In this document: one piece after another, positions 56,165-63,712 of the stretch
Position numbering within the stretch: position 1 is the first letter of the stretch
Layout of the letters: each line of letters begins with the position of its first letter
NCBI GenBank assembly: GCA_001465115.1
Contig: CP013614.1
Coordinates: 2,852,001 to 2,916,000 of the forward strand
Direction of reading: 5' to 3'
DNA length: 64,000 nt
DNA from: Enterococcus silesiacus
GTDB lineage: Bacteria; Bacillota; Bacilli; Lactobacillales; Enterococcaceae
Notes under the pieces: model-generated
The model's database searches: none
What the model was told of the DNA's origin: nothing
What the model saw: the letters and a program-made list of their open reading frames with translations, nothing else
Made by a program: the position numbers and the translations under genes

Positions 56165-56610
56165 TATGACTCCTCCTTTCAATTTAAAAGCTAAACGAGC
56201 TTATGAAGCTAGATTGCAATAAACGATACACTATTTTCATGTGTATCATACAGTGTATCGTTTTAAAAGTACATTAATTAACCTTTTATTAGAATGTTTC
56301 ACATGGAACAAGTTTATCGATACCATAAAGTTTGGTTGTTTCCACGAAAGTTAGTTACATACGAATATTTTTGATTTACTAACTTCAAAAAAAGAAATAA
56401 TAGTTGTGTTTATCTAAAATGATGAAAGCGCTTGATTTATTATTTTTTAAATAGTAACATATATATTGTATTATATATCATATATCAAACAAAAGGAGGT
56501 TTTTGTTGTATGCCGTCGAGTTAAATATTCGATGAGGATCATAAACAGTTTTAGGTACTAACTTTAGTTAATATTTATGGATTTAAAAATGAGAAAACAG
56601 GAGGTTCATT
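56165..56610. promoter_or_regulatory. intergenic region between manR and the peptide gene
   Basis: Contains an inverted repeat at about 56224-56265 (ACGATACACT ... AGTGTATCGT with a middle ATGTGTATCAT), so three TGTATC units upstream of manR. On the plus strand a TTGATT/TAACAT pair (56432, 56455, 17-base spacer) could be a promoter of the peptide gene. An AAAGGAGG at about 56490 is followed by only tiny frames. Confidence 0.5.
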
Positions 56611-56874
56611 ATGGAATTATTAAGCGCTAGTTTTTACGAAGGATTATTATTTAAAATCCTTACTATTAGTCAGGTCTTTTGGGGAAATCTAATTAAAAAA
56701 TTAGATAAAAATTCAAATAGTTCGCAAGATCAATATAATGCAGGTATTTGGATTGTAGTTATTGTTGGTGTTGTGATTATTGCAGCATTTATGGCTGCAT
56801 GTGCAGTATTCAAAATGAAGTTTACAGGTGAGTTTTCATTTATAGGTTTTGCATTTAAAATTAAATGTGGATAA
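56611..56874 (+). CDS. small hydrophobic two-cysteine peptide, putative precursor
   Basis: An 87-residue peptide with excellent AGGAGG ribosome binding site. Residues 1-30 are amphipathic and aromatic; 31-44 a polar Asn/Ser/Asp/Gln linker; 45-66 very hydrophobic (IWIVVIVGVVIIAAFMAACAV); 67-87 Phe/Lys-rich, ending KIKCG. Cys64 and Cys86 are the only cysteines. No double-Gly leader end and no YGNGV motif. Its place before an ABC transporter, M50 peptidase and thioredoxin-like gene suggests a secreted or processed peptide (bacteriocin or signal), but this is inference. Confidence 0.65.
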   Translation: MELLSASFYEGLLFKILTISQVFWGNLIKKLDKNSNSSQDQYNAGIWIVVIVGVVIIAAFMAACAVFKMKFTGEFSFIGFAFKIKCG

Positions 56875-57082
56875 ATAGCAAAGTACATTTTTATTTAAGC
56901 ATGCTTGTTTCTATAACACAGAGACAGTAAGAAGGACACGAAAAAAGTGAATTTTTGTGTAATATCAACTTATTGTATCTATTATGCTTACAACAATTTT
57001 ACTTTATTCTGAAGGTTCAATTTTCGAGACCATCTAAACGATACATCATTTCTAGTTAATCACGCCGTTTAATCAAATTTCA

Positions 57083-57268
57083 AGTGACTGGGGCTAGGTC
57101 ATAATTCCTCGATTTATATCTCAGCTCAGTAAAATCCAAATAGACAGTGGTAAAAAAGCAGACTATGCTCCTCCAGTTCGATCTCATCAAACTCTAAGTG
57201 TCAAAGACACTTAGAGTTGAAGGACTTGTTTCTCGGAGCTAAATGCTTTTGTCCCAACCTCAGTCACA
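57083..57268. repeat. 186-bp inverted-repeat element (MITE-like)
   Basis: Ends GTGACTGGGGCTAGG at 57083 and, in inverse, CCCAACCTCAGTCAC to 57267, imperfect terminal repeats of about 19 bp; an internal perfect hairpin AACTCTAAGTGTC / GACACTTAGAGTT lies at about 57194-57223. No coding frame. Resembles the non-coding GGGAC-type palindromic elements scattered in enterococcal genomes. It lies between the peptide gene and the ABC genes. Confidence 0.6.
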
Positions 57269-57292
57269 TCTTATACTTAAGGGGTACAAAAA

Positions 57293-58057
57293 ATGATTAC
57301 ATTCTACTTAGAAAATAAAAAATATCAAAATAATTTTGAAATTAAAAATATATCATTAGAGATTCATCAAGGAAAATGCACTGCATTAATTGGACACAAT
57401 GGTTCTGGCAAAACAACTATCCTAAACAGCTTATTAGGGCACTTGCAGTATAAAGGGGTTTTAGAGGTAGATGACAGGATCCTACATATTCAAGAGAAAA
57501 ATTCTGATTTTGATTGCTTAAAATCTAAAATAGCATATATATCTGATGAAGCTTTGTTATTTGATTTTTTGACTATTGATGAATACTTCAACTTAATACA
57601 AAAAAATTCATTTAACAAAATTGATATCCAATATATCGAGCTTCTAATTGATATTTTCAAAATTCAAAAATACCGAAACACATTAATTGAAGATTTATCT
57701 TTCGGGACCAAGAAAAAAGTTCAAATTATTGCTCAACTGGCGAAGAAAACAAACTATATAGTTTTTGATGAACCTACAAATGGACTAGATCCAGACATGA
57801 TTATCATCTTAAAAAAACTGATCCATAAGCTGCTAGCAGAAAATATTGGGGTGCTAATTTCTACTCATCAATTAAAATTTTGTGAAGATTTGTCTGATGA
57901 AATTGTGATTATCCAAAATGGAGAGTGTATTTTAAATGATACAACATCTTCTATATACGAGATGTATGATACACATGATTTAGAAGAAATATATACCTCA
58001 TTAAACTCAGATTTATATGAAAAAGTGGGTGAATACATTGAAACTATTCAATACTAA
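57293..58057 (+). CDS. ABC transporter ATP-binding protein
   Basis: A 254-residue ATPase. Walker A GHNGSGKTT (34-42), signature LSFGTKKKV (a degenerate LSGGQ), Walker B YIVFDEPTNGLDPD and the H-loop STHQ are present. Type of CcmA/bacteriocin-export or immunity ABC proteins. AAGGGG precedes the ATG. Overlaps the permease gene, so the two are coupled. Confidence 0.92.
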   Translation: MITFYLENKKYQNNFEIKNISLEIHQGKCTALIGHNGSGKTTILNSLLGHLQYKGVLEVDDRILHIQEKNSDFDCLKSKIAYISDEALLFDFLTIDEYFNLIQKNSFNKIDIQYIELLIDIFKIQKYRNTLIEDLSFGTKKKVQIIAQLAKKTNYIVFDEPTNGLDPDMIIILKKLIHKLLAENIGVLISTHQLKFCEDLSDEIVIIQNGECILNDTTSSIYEMYDTHDLEEIYTSLNSDLYEKVGEYIETIQY

Positions 58058-59438
58058 TTCATTAGAAAATTTACATATCATTGAATTTAAACTAAATCTA
58101 AAAAAGATTATTAAATACAATTTCAATAAATTCATTTTAGGTATTCTTCTTTTTAGCTTAATTTATTGTGCTTATTCTATAATTACAGTTAGTAGTTTAT
58201 ATAATATGAAAGATAATTTTAATTCCACTAATTCTTTGCAGCTATTAAAGAATATATCCTATGCTTACTTTGGTATCTCAAATATTCTGGTTTTTTTTAT
58301 TACTCTATTAAATAGAAAAAATCTTAAAAATCGTTCTCTTACTCAGTTTTATTGGACCTCAAATGTTGATAGCTTTACTATCTTAAAATATGCGGAACAG
58401 CCCCAGCTTAGGATGTTTCTTTCTTTAATGTTACTCTTTATTTTGCCTAATGTTTTCGCAGTTTACCTAATTGGAATACCTCTCCTTGAAACTGTTCTCT
58501 TTCTACTCACTTCTATCTTTATCAGTTTTACCTGTTACAAGCTCTGGCTAGCCTTGAGAATGATTGGATATACCATTTTAAAGTCTGAACTATGGACTTT
58601 CTCGTTTAACCTCATTCTTTTAATTGGCTTCTTTTTAATTATAAACAAACTATTTAATATGCAACTTTTTTTTATCTTTTTTACTTTTATCGCTTTATTT
58701 TTGATTGCTTCTTACACCACCAAAAAATTTTCTTATAGATATGTAATGCTTAATGCTACTACTTTTCCAATTAAAAATAGAAAAAATAAAAGCATTCAGT
58801 TCTCAACTAACCAAATTAGTCGTTATATCCAATTTGAATACTGTCGGTTACTACGAAATGGAGTATTATTGGACTATTTAATCGTATTACTTATTTTGTT
58901 AATAAGTTTGGTTTGCATTCATCTTTTTGTACAAAATGATTTGAAATTTCTTGTGGAAAATTTACTAGTTTCATTTGGATTATTAGACATTTGTATTTTA
59001 TTCCCTATTTCCTATGCTTTGTTTTTCAAGAAAAACAAATTTATTCTAGGAGATTCTTATTTTATTTTCTCACTATCAACCACAATTAATTTAGTTGTCT
59101 ATTCGATAATTGGGCTTATCAGTTTGGGAATTCTACAGCTACCTAATATAATATTTACTTCGACCATACTTACAAAAGACTTTCATATACTATTCAAAAT
59201 CATCTTCTATATATTATCTGCTCTGTTATTTTCCTTATTTATATCTGATGTACTCACAAAAGAAACCTCTCTTTTTCTGTTGTCTACTTTCATTATCTTT
59301 TTTGTTGAATTAATTCTGAGCCAAATTGCCCTGAAATTCATGCTAAATTTGAGCATAGTCTACATTGTATCAAGTAGCTTATTTTTTATTTTTATTTCAA
59401 AAACAAAACTATTTACTCATCGGTCACATTATGATTAA
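58017..59438 (+). CDS. ABC transporter permease, putative
   Basis: About 470 residues, with some 12 hydrophobic helices in two six-helix halves separated by a basic loop (about 235-255). Start uncertain: ATG 58017 gives the longest form and overlaps the ATPase gene by 41 bases without a ribosome binding site; TTG 58038, behind GTGGGTG, is an alternative. Very AT-rich (many Ile, Leu, Phe, Asn). The 3' end overlaps the M50 gene by 8 bases. Confidence 0.8.
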   Translation: MKKWVNTLKLFNTNSLENLHIIEFKLNLKKIIKYNFNKFILGILLFSLIYCAYSIITVSSLYNMKDNFNSTNSLQLLKNISYAYFGISNILVFFITLLNRKNLKNRSLTQFYWTSNVDSFTILKYAEQPQLRMFLSLMLLFILPNVFAVYLIGIPLLETVLFLLTSIFISFTCYKLWLALRMIGYTILKSELWTFSFNLILLIGFFLIINKLFNMQLFFIFFTFIALFLIASYTTKKFSYRYVMLNATTFPIKNRKNKSIQFSTNQISRYIQFEYCRLLRNGVLLDYLIVLLILLISLVCIHLFVQNDLKFLVENLLVSFGLLDICILFPISYALFFKKNKFILGDSYFIFSLSTTINLVVYSIIGLISLGILQLPNIIFTSTILTKDFHILFKIIFYILSALLFSLFISDVLTKETSLFLLSTFIIFFVELILSQIALKFMLNLSIVYIVSSSLFFIFISKTKLFTHRSHYD

Positions 59439-59793
59439 TCTAATATTAGCAATGTTGACAACCTTATTTCTACATGAACTAGGACATATTCTATTGGTTA
59501 TTTATTGTAACGTTCGATCTAACAGGCACTTACTAAATTTTAAAATTCATTTTTCTTTAAAAGAGATTGTAATCGTTCACAAGCAATACCAGAAAAGTCT
59601 ATATAATTTATTGGTAGCACTAGCTGGTTTATTTTGCCCGCTTCTCTTTTCTCTTATTTTGTATTTTCTATATAAAAAAAATGACTTTGTTGATTTGCTT
59701 TGTATATGCTCTTTTTTTAACTTAGTAAATTTATCTCCTGCCTTTCCCGATGGTAAAAATATACTACATATAATTGGAGGAATTAAATCTTGA
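59431..59793 (+). CDS. M50-type (site-2-like) membrane metallopeptidase
   Basis: A 120-residue membrane protein with HELGH (residues 15-19) in the first helix, the zinc site of M50 proteases, and a second-ligand region FFNLVNLSPAFPDGKNIL, which matches the family's N-P-DG motif. Three or four helices; short for the family. In yyd-type and skf-type peptide loci M50 proteins process the peptide or its leader. Starts in the stop codon region of the permease (ATGATTAA) with no ribosome binding site of its own. Confidence 0.8.
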   Translation: MINLILAMLTTLFLHELGHILLVIYCNVRSNRHLLNFKIHFSLKEIVIVHKQYQKSLYNLLVALAGLFCPLLFSLILYFLYKKNDFVDLLCICSFFNLVNLSPAFPDGKNILHIIGGIKS

Positions 59794-60074
59794 AAACTAT
59801 TGTACGACTTATTACAAATATTCTTATTTTTAATCTAATCTATATTTTAGCTGCTTTTATTACACCACTGATTTTAATGCTTTTAGGACAAAAAAACTTT
59901 AATTTCACTCCACAGCTTTTTGGTCAAGCTCTTGTAAAAATTATGATTCAAAAGAATAATTTTTCATCTGAAGCAACATTAATGGGTATTGTTTGTACTA
60001 GTATTTTTGCCTCTTTCATTTTTTGCATTTCTTTATTGTTAACTAATCATACTACTAAAGAGAAACTTATATGA
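59790..60074 (+). CDS. small membrane protein of the peptide cassette
   Basis: A 94-residue protein with two long helices (IFNLIYILAAFITPLILMLL and LMGIVCTSIFASFIFCISLLL) and a central Gln/Asn/Lys-rich loop facing one side. TTG 59790 lies nine bases after TTGGAGG; overlap of 4 bases with M50 gene and 4 bases with the next gene. No known family; immunity protein or transporter accessory are possible. Confidence 0.75.
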   Translation: MKTIVRLITNILIFNLIYILAAFITPLILMLLGQKNFNFTPQLFGQALVKIMIQKNNFSSEATLMGIVCTSIFASFIFCISLLLTNHTTKEKLI

Positions 60075-60514
60075 ATCGCAGAAAGTATTTTCTCATACTG
60101 CTGGTCATCATTTTGATCATAATAGGTTGTAAAAGTGAGCGATCTCAGAACATTACAAAAGAACAAAGCACTGCCTACGAACATGCAATAGCAACATTCA
60201 GAAAAATCAAACCGACTGAAGCCAATGATTTACTAAAAAAAAATTCCACGGCTTATCTGTATTTTGGCAGAGCTACTTGTCCTGAGTGCCGAACCTTTGC
60301 TCCAAAACTAAGGAAAATTTCCGAAAAAAAACAACAAGTAATCTATTATATTGATACTGAGAAAACAGAAGAAAATAGTTCTATCAAAAAACTAAGAGAT
60401 GAGCTCAATATAGAATTTGTTCCAACGCTTATTTCCTTAAAACACTCTACAAATAACTACTTTTTATATGACGATAAAAAAATGAGCTTAACAGAATTTT
60501 TTGAAAAAAAGTGA
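60071..60514 (+). CDS. thioredoxin-like lipoprotein (bacteriocin-accessory type)
   Basis: A 147-residue lipoprotein: signal segment and lipobox IIGC (Cys20), then a thioredoxin fold with LYFGRATCPECRTFAPKLRKI (CPEC, residues 70-73) and FVPTLIS with cis-Pro. It resembles the accessory thioredoxins of bacteriocin operons (PedC/BrcD-like), which help form disulfide bonds in the peptide. The two cysteines of the cassette's small peptide make that role plausible. Last gene of the cassette. Confidence 0.82.
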   Translation: MNRRKYFLILLVIILIIIGCKSERSQNITKEQSTAYEHAIATFRKIKPTEANDLLKKNSTAYLYFGRATCPECRTFAPKLRKISEKKQQVIYYIDTEKTEENSSIKKLRDELNIEFVPTLISLKHSTNNYFLYDDKKMSLTEFFEKK

Positions 60515-60606
60515 GTTGCTTTATCATAATTTAGTTAACTTGACTTTATTCAGCTCAATTTTATTCGCTTCATTAGAACTTGTTTTCTGAAAAAGTCTGA
60601 AATTCC

Positions 60607-60635
60607 TTGAAAAATATGGGTTTCCTCGCTATAAT
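60607..60635 (+). promoter_or_regulatory. sigma-A promoter of the ABC-F gene
   Basis: TTGAAA, 17-base spacer, TATAAT; about 45 bases of leader. Confidence 0.85.
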
Positions 60636-60679
60636 GCAGAGAGGTTTAACTATTATTATATATGAAGTGAGGAAAACTA

Positions 60680-62311
60680 TTGATTACTGTAAATGATGTA
60701 AGTTTGCTATTTTCAGACCGCAAACTTTTTGATGATGTAAATATTAAATTCACGCCTGGTAACTGTTACGGTTTGATTGGTGCTAATGGCGCTGGTAAAT
60801 CAACATTCTTAAAGATCTTATCTGGAGATATCCAACCGACGACTGGAAATATCGCATTAGGCCCAGATGAGCGTTTGGCGATTTTAAAGCAAAATCATTT
60901 TGACTTTGAAGATAATACGGTTTTAGAAACGGTGATCATGGGTCACAAACGTTTGTACGAAGTAATGAAGGAAAAAGATGCTGTCTACATGAAAGAAGAT
61001 TTTACTGATGAAGATGGGATCAAAGCGGCTGAACTTGAAGGAGAATTTGCAGAGTTAGATGGTTGGGAAGCTGAGCCAGAAGCAGCTGTTTTGCTACAAG
61101 GGTTGAACATCCCTGAAAGTTTACATGACCAAAAAATGAGTGAACTAACTGCTGGCCAAAAAGTCAAAGTATTACTTGCTCAATCTCTATTTGGTAAGCC
61201 TGATGTTTTACTACTAGATGAGCCGACCAATGGTTTAGACACTCGTTCGATCAATTGGTTAGAAGAATTCTTGATCAACTTTGAAAACACTGTTATCGTC
61301 GTTTCCCATGACCGTCACTTTTTAAACAAAGTCTGTACACACATGGCCGATCTAGATTTTGGTAAAATCAAATTATATGTCGGTAACTATGACTTCTGGT
61401 TAGAATCAAGTCAATTAGCATCAAGATTACAATCAAATGCCAATGCGAAAAAAGAAGAACAAATCAAAGAATTACAAGACTTTATTGCTCGTTTCAGTGC
61501 CAATGCATCGAAATCAAAACAAGCGACTTCTCGTAAAAAAATGTTGGATAAAATTACTTTAGATGATATTCAACCATCATCACGCCGTTATCCATTCGTT
61601 GGCTTTACACCTGAAAGAGAAATTGGAAATGATTTACTCCACGTAGAAAATGTTTCTGTAACGATCGATGGTAAGAAGATTTTGGACAATATTTCATTCT
61701 CTTTAAATAATGTTGATAAAGTAGCTTTCATTGCAGATAATGATATCGTTACAACAACGTTATTCAAAGTTATCATGGGTGAAATCACGCCTGATACAGG
61801 TAGCGTGCGTTGGGGTGTTACGACCACTCAAGCCTACTTACCAAAAGATAACAGCAAGGACTTTGATACTGATTTAACGATTTTAGATTGGTTACGTCAA
61901 TTTGCAAGTAAAGAAGAAGATGATAATACGTTCTTACGTGGCTTCTTAGGCAGAATGTTATTCTCTGGTGAAGACGTACTGAAATCAGTAAACGTGCTTT
62001 CTGGAGGCGAAAAAGTTCGTGTAATGCTTTCTAAATTGATGCTTTCTAAATCAAACGTGCTTGTGTTAGATGATCCTACAAATCACTTAGATTTAGAATC
62101 GATCACTGCTTTGAATGATGGCTTGATGGCCTTCACTGGTGCCATTTTATTTGCATCACATGACCACCAATTTATTCAAACATTAGCGAACCGCATTATT
62201 GCTGTATCTGATAAAGGTGTAGTTGACCGTGCGGATACAACGTATGATGAATTCTTGGAAAATAAAGATGTTCAAAAACAATTGGATGAATTGTTTTCTG
62301 GTGAATATTAA
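60680..62311 (+). CDS. ABC-F family ATPase (YkpA/YbiT-like)
   Basis: A 543-residue protein with two ABC ATPase domains and no membrane segment. First domain: Walker A GANGAGKST, signature LTAGQKV, Walker B DVLLLDEPTNGLD; second: signature LSGGEKVRVML and LVLDDPTNHLDLES. The second Walker A region (IADNDIVTTTLF) is degenerate. Length and the inter-domain LQSNANAKKEEQIKELQDFIARFSANASKSKQATSRKKML linker match the YbiT/YkpA branch of ribosome-associated ABC-F proteins. TTG start with GTGAGG. Normal G+C, own promoter; independent of the cassette upstream. Confidence 0.92.
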   Translation: MITVNDVSLLFSDRKLFDDVNIKFTPGNCYGLIGANGAGKSTFLKILSGDIQPTTGNIALGPDERLAILKQNHFDFEDNTVLETVIMGHKRLYEVMKEKDAVYMKEDFTDEDGIKAAELEGEFAELDGWEAEPEAAVLLQGLNIPESLHDQKMSELTAGQKVKVLLAQSLFGKPDVLLLDEPTNGLDTRSINWLEEFLINFENTVIVVSHDRHFLNKVCTHMADLDFGKIKLYVGNYDFWLESSQLASRLQSNANAKKEEQIKELQDFIARFSANASKSKQATSRKKMLDKITLDDIQPSSRRYPFVGFTPEREIGNDLLHVENVSVTIDGKKILDNISFSLNNVDKVAFIADNDIVTTTLFKVIMGEITPDTGSVRWGVTTTQAYLPKDNSKDFDTDLTILDWLRQFASKEEDDNTFLRGFLGRMLFSGEDVLKSVNVLSGGEKVRVMLSKLMLSKSNVLVLDDPTNHLDLESITALNDGLMAFTGAILFASHDHQFIQTLANRIIAVSDKGVVDRADTTYDEFLENKDVQKQLDELFSGEY

Positions 62312-62333
62312 TAAATCATTTTATCTATAATTA

Positions 62334-62381
62334 AATAAGGTGCGACTAAAGGAAAAAAGTCCTTTGGTCACACCTTATTTT
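62334..62381. terminator. bidirectional terminator after ABC-F gene
   Basis: AATAAGGTG.GAC.AAAGGA pairs with TCCTTTGGTCaCACCTTATT. Confidence 0.88.
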
Positions 62382-63022
62382 TATAAATTCTTCTCATACC
62401 CATATAGCTTTAGTTTCCCTGAAAGATACTCACCTAAATAAATTTCGTTGATTCCTTTATACGCTTCACTTTGGACTTGTTCAGATAACCAATCAATATC
62501 CTTATCGATCAATTCCAACACGTCATAATTAGCTTGCCCATCTACAATGATCGGATATCTAATATTTTCATCACCGAATTCTATGATCGTTAATTGGCCA
62601 TTTTGTTCTAAAACAGCTCTTTTTACATTTTCAACTTCATAAATAGCATTTGCTCTTAGTTTAAACATTAATTCATTGGCTGAAATGCCGCATCTTAAAC
62701 ACTCACCCACATCAACTTTTCCATCTTTGATCAACGTAACCGGTTTACCATCCACAATATACTTCACATATCGATTATGCTCTTTAGCAAACTTGACAGT
62801 CAATACCAGCAAAGTCCAAATGATCAAAACTAAAATAAACTGTAAAACACTGATCGAATCATTATAGATGACGCCTCCGATAATACCACCAAGTACATAG
62901 TTTTGAACTTGATCCATCGCCGAGGAAGGCGCTAGATTACCTTTTCCCATTAGATTAATTTGAATGATTAAGCAAATAATTCCCAAGCCAAGTTTGATGA
63001 TAATTGGACTGTACAGTTGCAT
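62381..63022 (-). CDS. DUF421 family membrane protein
   Basis: A 213-residue protein with three N-terminal helices (to about residue 85) and a cytosolic beta-rich DUF421 domain (GKPVTLIKDGKVDVGECLRCGISANELMFKLRANAIYEVENVKRAVLEQNGQLTI). Homologues include B. subtilis YetF and YdfS, one of which is involved in spore germination. AAGGAAGG precedes the ATG. Follows the DUF3290 gene by 23 bases, the usual pair. Confidence 0.9.
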   Translation of the reverse strand: MQLYSPIIIKLGLGIICLIIQINLMGKGNLAPSSAMDQVQNYVLGGIIGGVIYNDSISVLQFILVLIIWTLLVLTVKFAKEHNRYVKYIVDGKPVTLIKDGKVDVGECLRCGISANELMFKLRANAIYEVENVKRAVLEQNGQLTIIEFGDENIRYPIIVDGQANYDVLELIDKDIDWLSEQVQSEAYKGINEIYLGEYLSGKLKLYGYEKNL

Positions 63023-63045
63023 GGTACCTTCCTTTCTATTCTCAT

Positions 63046-63504
63046 TTATTTTGTAATGGTAATTTCAGGATTCATCAGATGTGCTTCTTCTAAAACATAA
63101 GACGTTTGATCCCCGCTTAAAGTCGTTTTATAATAACTATCTTCGATTTTTACAAGTGTGCCATCAACTAATTGCGTTGAATTTACAAGAATCTCCTCCT
63201 GATCCACACCCTTTTCTTTCGCTATTTGCTTCACAAAATTTACCATTTGAGAAGATTGCGAATTTTTATTTTGGTTTTGTGTGTAATCAGAATACTGAAC
63301 GCCAAGTAAAAATAGTAGCAGCAAAAAAGTAATAATACTTAAATCACGATACTTTGTTTGAATCCGGTGGCGCATATACAGACTGAACGCAACAATCAAT
63401 ACGATCAATGCACTAAAAATAAAAAAATATTTGATATAATCATTTAAATTTGACTGTGATTCCAAGTAGTCTATACCATAAAAATTCAATAGAAACTCCT
63501 CCAT
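63046..63504 (-). CDS. DUF3290 family membrane protein
   Basis: A 152-residue protein with two helices (about 28-45 and 55-70) and a soluble C-terminal part (VNFVKQIAKEKGVDQEEILVNSTQLVDGTLVKIEDSYYKTTLSGDQTSYVLEEAHL), characteristic of DUF3290. Co-transcribed with DUF421 in many Firmicutes. Function unknown. Confidence 0.9.
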   Translation of the reverse strand: MEEFLLNFYGIDYLESQSNLNDYIKYFFIFSALIVLIVAFSLYMRHRIQTKYRDLSIITFLLLLFLLGVQYSDYTQNQNKNSQSSQMVNFVKQIAKEKGVDQEEILVNSTQLVDGTLVKIEDSYYKTTLSGDQTSYVLEEAHLMNPEITITK

Positions 63505-63612
63505 ATACCATTAGTCTTTCGGATAAATAGTATTATATCACGTTCAATAAATTCAAAGTATTGTAATACTTACTTAGACAATAAATCATCCACCGTGAAA
63601 ACCTAACGAAAA

Positions 63613-63656
63613 AATGTGATTGAGATATGACTCTTTCAGTCACATCCCAATCACAT
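63613..63656 (-). terminator. terminator of the degV gene
   Basis: ATGTGATTGaGATaTGACT pairs with AGTCAcATCcCAATCACAT. Confidence 0.85.
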
Positions 63657-63712
63657 GTAATCCGTATAAACTATAAACTTTATTGAGCTGTAGAATAACT
63701 AGTATTTATATT

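Noticed and set aside
56611..56874. Class IIa (pediocin-like) bacteriocin
   Set aside because: No YGNGV motif, no double-Gly leader, and the export partner is not a C39-peptidase ABC transporter.
57249..57277. TTGTCC-17-TATACT as promoter of the ABC ATPase, created by the end of the palindromic element
   Set aside because: Boxes and spacing look good, but the transcript would begin inside the ribosome binding site (57279-57284), leaving it incomplete.
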